Under the pieces are notes generated by a model that saw only the letters and a list, made by a program, of their open reading frames with translations, had not been told where the DNA came from and did no database searches. A program made the translations under genes and the position numbers. Source: an uncultured Muribaculaceae bacterium (GTDB lineage Bacteria > Bacteroidota > Bacteroidia > Bacteroidales > Muribaculaceae). Taken from it: a stretch of DNA of 27,810 bases. Positions 21,415-27,810 of this stretch are shown piece by piece. The stretch is from contig CAJLLX010000011.1 in the NCBI GenBank assembly GCA_905207535.1, positions 1-27,810 of the forward strand, given 5' to 3'. The stretch's first letter is position 1. The number at the start of each line of letters is the position of its first letter.

Positions 21415-22872
21415 TCAGCCGACCGACCCTTCGAGATTGAGCTGCAGCAGCTTCTGAGCCTCGACGGCAAACTCCATCGGCAGCTTGTTCATCACCTCCT
21501 TGGCATAGCCGTTGACTATCAGTCCCACGGCCTCCTCGGTGGGGATGCCGCGCTGATTGCAGTAGAAGAGCTGATCCTCGGAGATCTTCGATGTCGTGGC
21601 CTCATGCTCCACTATGGCCGTAGGATTCATCACATCTATGTAGGGGAAGGTGTGGGCACCGCAGTCCGAGCCCAGCAGCAGCGAGTCGCACTGGGTGTAG
21701 TTTCTTGCGCCTTCGGCCGAAGGGGTCACCTTCACCAGGCCTCGGTAGGAGTTCTCGCTGTGTCCGGCCGAGATACCCTTCGACACTATGGTGGAGCGGG
21801 TGTTGCGCCCCAGGTGTATCATCTTGGTGCCGGTGTCGGCCTGCTGGTAGTGGCGTGTGAGGGCCACGGAGTAGAACTCCCCTACCGACCCTTCGCCCAT
21901 GAGCACACAAGAGGGATATTTCCAGGTGATGGCCGAACCGGTCTCCACCTGCGTCCAGCTCAGCTTGGAGTAGTCGCCGCGGCAGAGACCGCGCTTGGTG
22001 ACAAGGTTGTAGATACCGCCGCGACCCTGCTCGTCGCCGGCATACCAGTTTTGCACGGTGGAGTATTTCACCTCGGCGCGATCCTCCACCACTATCTCCA
22101 CTATGGCGGCATGCAGCTGATTCTCGTCGCGCATCGGGGCGGTGCACCCTTCGAGGTAGCTCACATAAGCGTCGTCGTCGGCCACTATGAGCGTGCGCTC
22201 GAACTGCCCCGTGCCCGAGGCGTTGATGCGGAAATAGGTGCTCAGCTCCATGGGGCAGCGCACCCCCTTGGGGATGTAGACAAACGAGCCGTCGGAGAAG
22301 ACAGCCGAATTGAGCGCTGCGTAGAAGTTGTCCTTGTACGACACCACGGTGCCGAGATATTTCTTCACGAGGTCGGGATAATCCTTGATGGCCTCAGAGA
22401 TGGAGCAGAAGATGATCCCCTTGTCGGCCAGTGCCTCGCGGTGGGTGGTCTTTACCGACACGGAGTCCATCACGGCGTCTACCGCCGTGCCTGTCAGCGC
22501 TTTCTGCTCCTGCAGGGGTATGCCGAGGCGGTCGAAGGTGCGCAGCAGCTCGGGGTCCACCTCGTCGAGGCTCTTGGGGCCCTCTTTCTTCACCGGAGCG
22601 GCATAGTAGCTGATGGCCTGAAAGTCAATATCGGGCATGCGCAGATGCCCCCAGGTGGGAGGCGTCAGCGTCTGCCAGTAGCGGAAGGCCCTCAGGCGGA
22701 ACTCCAGCATCCATTCCGGCTCACCTTTTTTGGCCGAAATGAGCCGCACCACATCCTCGTTGAGCCCCACGGGGATCTTCTCGGTGTCGATGTCGCTTAC
22801 AAATCCATATTTGTAATCGCCGTCGGCTACCTCGCGAATTTCTGTATTATCGTTGTTTTTATGCTTATCCAT
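21415..22872 (-). CDS. sufB: SufB, SUF scaffold subunit
   Basis: SufB is the main scaffold on which the nascent iron-sulfur cluster forms. The 485-residue protein is full length and closely follows the family: YKYGFVSDIDTEKIPVGLNEDVVRLISAKK at the N-terminal side, GVRCPMELSTYFRIN, VQNWYAGDEQGRGGIYNLVTKRG, then NYTQCDSLLLGSDCGAHTFPYIDV. Cys404 in that segment is the likely cluster/persulfide residue. It ends with LPMEFAVEAQKLLQLNLEGSVG. It starts 24 bases past the cvpA-like stop and leads the four suf genes. Confidence 0.97.
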   Translation of the reverse strand: MDKHKNNDNTEIREVADGDYKYGFVSDIDTEKIPVGLNEDVVRLISAKKGEPEWMLEFRLRAFRYWQTLTPPTWGHLRMPDIDFQAISYYAAPVKKEGPKSLDEVDPELLRTFDRLGIPLQEQKALTGTAVDAVMDSVSVKTTHREALADKGIIFCSISEAIKDYPDLVKKYLGTVVSYKDNFYAALNSAVFSDGSFVYIPKGVRCPMELSTYFRINASGTGQFERTLIVADDDAYVSYLEGCTAPMRDENQLHAAIVEIVVEDRAEVKYSTVQNWYAGDEQGRGGIYNLVTKRGLCRGDYSKLSWTQVETGSAITWKYPSCVLMGEGSVGEFYSVALTRHYQQADTGTKMIHLGRNTRSTIVSKGISAGHSENSYRGLVKVTPSAEGARNYTQCDSLLLGSDCGAHTFPYIDVMNPTAIVEHEATTSKISEDQLFYCNQRGIPTEEAVGLIVNGYAKEVMNKLPMEFAVEAQKLLQLNLEGSVG

Positions 22873-22896
22873 AAGCCGGTAAATCTTCTGAAAGTA

Positions 22897-23472
22897 TTAA
22901 CGCTCCGGAGCCGTCTGCGGTTCTCCGGCGCTCTCCTCCCCCTCCCCGTCGCCCTCGGCGGCGGGGTACATCTCCATGGCCCAGCCTAATACAGCCGGAG
23001 CCAGCTCCGTCACCGCCTCGGCAGCATGACCGTTGAACATCCGCCCCATCTCCTTCACATCCGTGCCCGGCTTCACCACCAGCCACAGATTGAGCGCCAG
23101 GCTCAGCGCCATCAGCCATTCGAACATAGCCAGTACCAGTCCGCCCATACGGTCGAAAAATCCCACACGCAGCGCGCGGGTGACACCCCTGAGAAATCGC
23201 GCCGCGAGCTTTATCACCAGCCATACCCCCACAAAAAGCAGCAGACGCGCCAGCACGGTGTAGAAATACTCCTGCGCCTCGGTGAGCGCCTCCCCCTCCA
23301 CGGTGCAGTAGGGCATCAGCCACGCCTGCGCCGCGTCGCCCCAAAGCCGGCAGGCCACCACGCCGGCCACAATGGCCGCCAGACCGCCCAGCTGCACCAT
23401 CAGCCCCTTGCGCCATCCCATGAAAGCGCTCCCCAGTGCCACTATGGCTATGATGATATCTACCGTGGTCAT
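22897..23472 (-). CDS. CvpA family inner-membrane protein
   Basis: The 191-residue protein shows the CvpA pattern: MTTVDIIIAIVALGSAFMGWRKGLM, which has the D-I-I-I and G-x-x-x-G-x-x-x-G-x-x-x-G helix, and three further hydrophobic helices (about 31-45, 70-93, 108-128). A long acidic, low-complexity tail (GDGEGEESAGEP) follows. CvpA homologues affect colicin V release and envelope or bile tolerance in enterobacteria; their biochemical role is unknown. Its place just in front of sufB, in the same direction and under the same promoter, is a recurrent Bacteroidales arrangement as I recall. Confidence 0.88.
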   Translation of the reverse strand: MTTVDIIIAIVALGSAFMGWRKGLMVQLGGLAAIVAGVVACRLWGDAAQAWLMPYCTVEGEALTEAQEYFYTVLARLLLFVGVWLVIKLAARFLRGVTRALRVGFFDRMGGLVLAMFEWLMALSLALNLWLVVKPGTDVKEMGRMFNGHAAEAVTELAPAVLGWAMEMYPAAEGDGEGEESAGEPQTAPER

Positions 23473-23494
23473 TTGCCCTTGCTGATTTTAACCG

Positions 23495-23526
23495 CGAAAT
23501 TACCAATTTTTCCCCATTTCCCCAAA
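23495..23526 (-). promoter_or_regulatory. Promoter of the cvpA-suf operon
   Basis: On the minus strand TTTG (23523-23526) is followed after 20 bases by TAATTTCG (23495-23502), one mismatch from the -7 consensus. Transcription would start near 23488, about 15 bases before the cvpA-like ATG. No IscR/Fur-type site is obvious. Confidence 0.55.
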
Positions 23527-23605
23527 ATTTCCCGCTTCCCGCCTCCTGCATTGCCCGATATTGCCGTCAGCAGCGGTTTTTTCGGTATCCGAATCATGGC
23601 CCTAA

Positions 23606-23872
23606 AACCCATATTATCGCCTCAACTATGGCGGCTATTACGGCGAGAGCGGATTCGAGGGATATTATGCCACCAAATTTGTGCCCAAGAGCAACACCGT
23701 CGGCACCGCCAAGGTCACCGGCACATGGCAGACTGTGGATGTCAGGCACAACCCCGTAGCTCACCACTGGGTGACCAATGGCGGAGAGCGCCGCCATCGG
23801 CATCCACAACAACCGGATATAATATATAAAAATCGCTGCTCCGATGGCGGGGCAGCGATTTTTATTATGTAA
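23606..23872 (+). pseudogene. Possible 3' remnant of a secreted-type protein gene
   Basis: A plus-strand frame without a start reads NPYYRLNYGGYYGESGFEGY, then YATKFVPKSNTVGTAKVTGTW and QTVDVRHN. It is rich in Tyr, Gly and alternating polar residues like a beta-strand domain, whereas the end of the frame runs through a terminator. I recognise no family. It may be the leftover of a deleted gene or a chance frame. Confidence 0.25.
23828..23863 (-). terminator. Intrinsic terminator of the leucine-rich-repeat gene (symmetrical)
   Basis: AAAAATCGCTGC and GCAGCGATTTTT form a perfect 12-bp stem (23828-23839, 23852-23863) with a 12-base loop, including A- and T-runs in the arms. It lies about 20 bases past the stop of the minus-strand gene at 23882 and could act in both directions. 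Confidence 0.88.
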
Positions 23873-23881
23873 AGCTATGAT

Positions 23882-26800
23882 TTATTTCACGGCTACTTTG
23901 CGGCCTCCGACGATGTAGATGCCGGGGGTGAGGCCGCGGAGGGCCTCGGCGGGTGCTACTTTATGGCGGAGAAGCACACCGGAGATGCTGTAGACATCAA
24001 CGGGGAGATCGCTGTCGAGGTCGGCGGCTACATTCTCCACGCCGGTATGGTCGATGAGTACAGGCGTGGTGAAGAGTGTCAGTTTGGGGAACATCAGGTT
24101 GGTAAGCACGCAGCGCAGCGGGTCGACGAAGGTGTAGCGGAAACGTGTCACGCCTTTGCTGAGCAGATACTCGGGATCGTCGCTGTCGGGGCCGTTGAGC
24201 TTCTCGCCCACGAGTTCGCCGGTTTCCTCATCCTCGGTGATTTCGCCCATATACCATGTGAAGGTGGTGGGGATGCCGCTTACCGAAGCCTCGGAGGAGA
24301 GATCTACGGTGCCGTCGGCATTGGTCACCTCCACGTCGGCCTGATTTGCGTAGGTGTAATAGAGGAGCGAGGGGAGGTCGGCCACGCGGGGCAGGGTGGA
24401 GAAGCGGAAGCGATTGCCCTCAAGGGTGAGCAGCTGCAGCTTGGTGCGCACCGGGCTGAGGTCGATGGCCGACAGACTGCAGTTGTTGGCTGTGAGCTGC
24501 GACAGCGAGGGGACGCCGGTGAGCTGAAGACTCTCCAGCGGGTTGCTGTTGACCGACAGATTCCACAGCGCGGCGTTGCCCAACTGCAGCTCGGAGATCT
24601 TGTTGCTGTCGGCGATGAAGATCTGCAGCGAGGGGATCTTCGAGGCGTCGAACGAGGTGTAGGCGTTGTTGCTGATATTGAGCATCCGCAGCGAGGTGTA
24701 TTCGGCGAAATTCATCCGTGAGAAGTTGTTGGCGCTGAGGTTGATCTCCTCCAGCCCGGTGGCGGCCGGCATTCTGATGTTGTCCTCGTCGATATCGCAA
24801 CCGCCGATCGAGAAGGCTTTCAGGCCGGTGAGATTCGAGGCGTCGAGCGCCTTCATGGGAGCGCCGTAGATAGAGAATACGGTGATGTCCGAGGCATCGT
24901 CGTAGGTGTAGATTTTCACCTTGGCGCCCTCGTAGGTCTGCTGGCCGGCATACGCGATGTAGCCGGTAGCCTCCACGGGATACTGCTTATACTCGGTGCC
25001 GTCGCCGCGCCAGTCGATATAGAGCGCGGTCTTCTTCGAACCGCGGAAGATCACAGTGGCGCCGTCGGTCGAGGTGGTGGTGGTAAAGGAGGCCACTACC
25101 TTGGTGGGAGCATCGACTACAGTGGTGAGGGTGGTCACGAAGCTGTTCTCACCGGTGAAAGCGGGGAAGGCAGGATTGTCCATGCGGCAGTACACCTTGC
25201 CAATGGTGGTGTCGAGGAAGATGGTGGCGCCATCCTTGCAGTCTACCTCAGCGGTGGTCAGCGGGGTGCCGTCCTCGCGCATCCAGGTGAAGGTGGTGCC
25301 TGTGCCGTCGATCACACGGTTCTGCTCGGAGATGTTGACGCCGGGAGCTATCTCCACAATCTCCAGCGGCTGCTGGGGAGCGTAGAGATATACGTCGGCG
25401 GCAATCTCGGGGAGGTAGGGCAGAGTGGCCAGGGTGAGGTTGTTGCTGCGCATGTCGAGGGTCTCGATATAGGGCATATCCGCGGTGGATACGGAGGTGA
25501 AGCCGTTGTGCGAGATGTCGATATGGCGCGCGTTGCCGAAATATACCAGACTGGCCTCGTCGGTGAATTTGTTGTAGGAGATGTCGAGATACTCGGCGTA
25601 GTCGTAGTCTTTGAGCGACATCTCTGCCAGGCAGTTGTGCGACAGGTCGAGATGGCGGATCGAGATGGGGCTGACGATGTCAAATGCGGCGATGCGGTTG
25701 TTGGCGGCCACAATGCTGCGGAGGGCATACTTCTCATAGTCGCCGAAGATGCCGGCCACGCTGAGCGAGGTCAGGGCGTTGCCGGAGAGGTCGATGGCAG
25801 TGAGGCAGCGGTTGTAGCGCATGTCGATGTCAGTGAGCGAGCAATTGGTCACTTCGAGGGTGCGCAGCTCGCGGGCGGCGGTGAGGTCGATGCTCTGCAG
25901 GGCCACTCCGTCGATGTCCAGGGCGGTGAGCACATCGCCCTCCTCCATGTAGAGTGTCACAGTCTGAGCCTCCTCGCCGGCGGGAAGCGGCAGCGAAATC
26001 TCGCTGTCGGCTGTCACCGAGGTAGCGGTGCAGGTGATGCGGCGGGCGGAGTCGCCGATGCCGATGGTGAAGGTGCGGGGAGCCTCGGCTGTGGCGCGGT
26101 CCAGACCGACCTTAAATTTCACCGTGGTGCCATTGAGCGATGCCGCGGGCACGAAGCTCAGGATGGGCGAAGGCTGATTCATCTCCTCGGCGGTCTTCAC
26201 CTTGAAGTGGCCGGTGGAGAGGGTGTACTCGGTGAAGGCCGAGTTGGAGTAGCGGATATACACAGAGTCCGTCGGCACCTCCTTGAAAGTCACCACGCCG
26301 TCGGCATAGGTGTAGGCATCCTCGGAGAGGAGCTCCTCGTTGGCGCCCAGGGGATTGGTGTAGACCTGCACCGAGGTGGTGGTGTTGGGCCGCAGCACAG
26401 CCTCGGAGAAGTCGACAGGCTTGCCCACCTCGTAGCTCCGATTGCACGGGAGCGGATTCTGCAGGTAGAAATATTCTCCCCAGGTGTCCTGCGGGAGCGG
26501 GAGAGTGGGGAAGGTGAAATAGTTGTAGGTAAGGTCTACGGAGTAGAGGTTCTTGTTGTTGCTGAGGTCGATGGAGGTCAGCCGGTTGTTCCGCAGTCCC
26601 AGATTGGTGAGATTGGTGTTCTTGCTCAGGTCAATGGAGGTGAGGTTGTTGCCGTTGAGGTTCAGCACCATCAGGTAGGGGTTGTGGGTCACATCCACAG
26701 CATCCACTTTGACGTCGGTGTTGATGGTGCCCGAGGTATGCTGCCAGAAGAGTGCGGTGAGATTGGTGTTTTTCGACAGGTCCACCTCGCGCACGCGGGT

Positions 26801-27538
26801 GTCGGAGAGGTTGAGGCGGATCAGGTTGGGGTTCCGGGTCACGTCCACGGTCTCTACCTGCGTAAGCTCAAGGAACATCACCTGCAGCTTGGGGCAGCCG
26901 GTGGGGTCGATCTTTCGCAGATCCATGTTGTGATAGGCGTCGAAGGCCACCAGCTCGGGATAGTCGCTAAGGTTGAAATTCTGGTCTAAGTGGTCCACGA
27001 TGTCAATCTCCAGTATGGTGAGATTGGGGTGGTCGGGGCCCACCACGAGGGGAGTCTCAGCGGTGAATGGGTTGTCGCTGAGGTAGATGGCGCTCAGCTT
27101 TGTAAAGGGGGTGAGGTCGAGGCGCTTGAGCTCGTTGTGCGACATGTCGAGAATGTTGAGGTTCACGCAGTCGTCCATCTCGATCCAGTCGATGTAGCAC
27201 CCCTCGCAGTCGAGATAGTCGATTTTAGAGGCGTCGCCGTAGATCTTGACTATACCCTCTTTGCTCACGCGGCACTGCACCGTGGTGGCCACCACCGAGG
27301 AGGTCTCTGTATCAAACTCGGCCTCTACCACTTCGGTCTCCACCATACCGAAGCCGCAGTCCACGTCGTAGAAGTCGGTCTCGGTGGCACCGATCACAAA
27401 CTGAAATCTATTCTCGGCACCGTAGCTGTCGTAGATGTTGGTTTTGAATGTGATGGCCGGCTTCTCCTCGGCGGAGGCGGTCAGTGCGGAGGCGGTCATA
27501 GCGCCGAAGGCCATCAGTGTCAGTAATACTTTTTTCAT
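23882..27538 (-). CDS. Secreted leucine-rich-repeat protein with C-terminal sorting-like tail
   Basis: The 1218-residue protein has a signal peptide (MKKVLLTLMAFGAMTASALTASA) and three blocks of leucine-rich repeats of the internalin/BspA-like type. They fall at roughly residues 105-345 (repeats such as LNILDMSHNELKRLDLTPFT and LTNLGLRNNRLTSIDLSNN), 545-710 (LTAIDLSGNALTSLSVAG) and 885-1075 (LRMLNISNNAYTSFDASKIP). Beta-rich linkers between the blocks resemble one another: each ends with a short 'TFP.LP' or 'T.ATLPYLP' strand and a phrase such as YLQNPL/YLYAPQQPLE/YYTYANQAD. The end (VDVYSISGVLLR to GIYIVGGRKVAVK) resembles type IX sorting tails. Such proteins bind host or microbial surfaces; the ligand is unknown. 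It starts 37 bases after the preceding gene's stop and is probably co-transcribed with it. Confidence 0.85.
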   Translation of the reverse strand: MKKVLLTLMAFGAMTASALTASAEEKPAITFKTNIYDSYGAENRFQFVIGATETDFYDVDCGFGMVETEVVEAEFDTETSSVVATTVQCRVSKEGIVKIYGDASKIDYLDCEGCYIDWIEMDDCVNLNILDMSHNELKRLDLTPFTKLSAIYLSDNPFTAETPLVVGPDHPNLTILEIDIVDHLDQNFNLSDYPELVAFDAYHNMDLRKIDPTGCPKLQVMFLELTQVETVDVTRNPNLIRLNLSDTRVREVDLSKNTNLTALFWQHTSGTINTDVKVDAVDVTHNPYLMVLNLNGNNLTSIDLSKNTNLTNLGLRNNRLTSIDLSNNKNLYSVDLTYNYFTFPTLPLPQDTWGEYFYLQNPLPCNRSYEVGKPVDFSEAVLRPNTTTSVQVYTNPLGANEELLSEDAYTYADGVVTFKEVPTDSVYIRYSNSAFTEYTLSTGHFKVKTAEEMNQPSPILSFVPAASLNGTTVKFKVGLDRATAEAPRTFTIGIGDSARRITCTATSVTADSEISLPLPAGEEAQTVTLYMEEGDVLTALDIDGVALQSIDLTAARELRTLEVTNCSLTDIDMRYNRCLTAIDLSGNALTSLSVAGIFGDYEKYALRSIVAANNRIAAFDIVSPISIRHLDLSHNCLAEMSLKDYDYAEYLDISYNKFTDEASLVYFGNARHIDISHNGFTSVSTADMPYIETLDMRSNNLTLATLPYLPEIAADVYLYAPQQPLEIVEIAPGVNISEQNRVIDGTGTTFTWMREDGTPLTTAEVDCKDGATIFLDTTIGKVYCRMDNPAFPAFTGENSFVTTLTTVVDAPTKVVASFTTTTSTDGATVIFRGSKKTALYIDWRGDGTEYKQYPVEATGYIAYAGQQTYEGAKVKIYTYDDASDITVFSIYGAPMKALDASNLTGLKAFSIGGCDIDEDNIRMPAATGLEEINLSANNFSRMNFAEYTSLRMLNISNNAYTSFDASKIPSLQIFIADSNKISELQLGNAALWNLSVNSNPLESLQLTGVPSLSQLTANNCSLSAIDLSPVRTKLQLLTLEGNRFRFSTLPRVADLPSLLYYTYANQADVEVTNADGTVDLSSEASVSGIPTTFTWYMGEITEDEETGELVGEKLNGPDSDDPEYLLSKGVTRFRYTFVDPLRCVLTNLMFPKLTLFTTPVLIDHTGVENVAADLDSDLPVDVYSISGVLLRHKVAPAEALRGLTPGIYIVGGRKVAVK

Positions 27539-27575
27539 ATGTGACGATTAATATATTTTCAGGAAAAACCGTGCG

Positions 27576-27810
27576 TTATTTCACTACCACTTTCTGTGTG
27601 TGGCCGTTGGCCCGCAGCAGGTAGCAGGCAAGGTTCGTCAGGATGACTGCACCCTCCCGGCAGGAGGCAATGCCGTTTTCAGCACCCTCGCCCGGAGCGG
27701 GAGCGTAGACATGGACTTCGTGGTCGAGGTCGGCAGTGCCGCCGGCAAGGATGGCGTCGATGGCATTGTGGGAGATGTAGCCCATCGCGCCCTGCTGGCC
27801 GCGGCTGGGG
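27576..27810 (-). CDS. 3' end of a secreted-type protein, cut by the window edge
   Basis: The frame is open to the window edge, so only the last 77 or so residues are visible. The end, EVHVYAPAPGEGAENGIASC then LLRANGHTQKVVVK, has the layout of the tails seen on the leucine-rich-repeat and SGNH-glutaminase proteins (VYxxxG, LLR, ..KVxVK). A preceding segment SHNAIDAILAGGTADLDHE may belong to a repeat or adhesion domain. Function cannot be inferred. Confidence 0.6.
   Translation of the reverse strand, partial: PSRGQQGAMGYISHNAIDAILAGGTADLDHEVHVYAPAPGEGAENGIASCREGAVILTNLACYLLRANGHTQKVVVK

Noticed and set aside
22865..23551. Frame of 228 codons overlapping the CvpA-family gene
   Set aside because: Gly/Arg-rich shadow in another frame; the 22897-23472 frame has membrane helices and the CvpA pattern.
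1..27810. tRNA or rRNA genes
   Set aside because: No cloverleaf with T-loop and anticodon signals or rRNA-like stretches was noticed; a covariance-model search would settle it.

Overview
The window looks like chromosomal DNA of a GC-rich member of the order Bacteroidales, most plausibly Muribaculaceae-like. The evidence is the Bacteroidota-type promoters (TTTG, 19-20 bases, TAnnTTTG) in front of several genes, the near-absence of Shine-Dalgarno sequences, a cvpA-sufB-sufC-sufD-sufS order, tandem DUF1080 and Tat-exported Gfo/Idh/MocA oxidoreductases, and secreted proteins ending in short 'GIYIV.GRK' tails. Almost everything is encoded on the minus strand. The family-level assignment is inference.

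Layout from left to right: (1) 1-4085 carries a membrane-anchored SurA/PpiD-type folding factor and metK. Each has a recognisable promoter, and metK has a terminator behind it and what I read as a SAM-II riboswitch in front of it. (2) 4086-7409 is a large secreted protein that joins an SGNH hydrolase domain to a glutaminase-A-like (DUF4964/5127/4965/1793) region. (3) 7784-15157 is one probable six-gene operon: Tat-signal Gfo/Idh/MocA oxidoreductase, small two-helix membrane protein, second Tat-signal oxidoreductase, tandem DUF1080 protein, short ApbE-like flavin transferase, and a secreted TIM-barrel-like glycosidase candidate. It fits an oxidative (3-keto-glycoside) route of glycoside cleavage. 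(4) 15383-15903, on the plus strand, is the 3' remnant of a zeta-toxin-family ATPase with an overlapping 59-residue partner. (5) 16168-17904 is an AT-rich two-gene cassette, SatD-family regulator plus DUF3307 membrane protein. It is bracketed by two direct repeats of about 72 bp and preceded by a double palindromic operator lying on its own promoter. (6) 17971-23472 is the SUF iron-sulfur cluster operon led by a CvpA-family membrane protein. (7) 23882-27810 holds a 1218-residue secreted leucine-rich-repeat protein and the 3' end of another protein with a similar tail.

The best candidates for something little described are the SatD-DUF3307 cassette (a class-III-cyclase-like fold with a C-terminal helix-turn-helix, translationally coupled to an integral membrane protein and flanked by repeats), the metK leader, where naive gene calling would absorb the riboswitch into the protein, and the presence of a degenerate ApbE inside a keto-glycoside operon. 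All assignments come from reading the sequence by eye; no database search was run.
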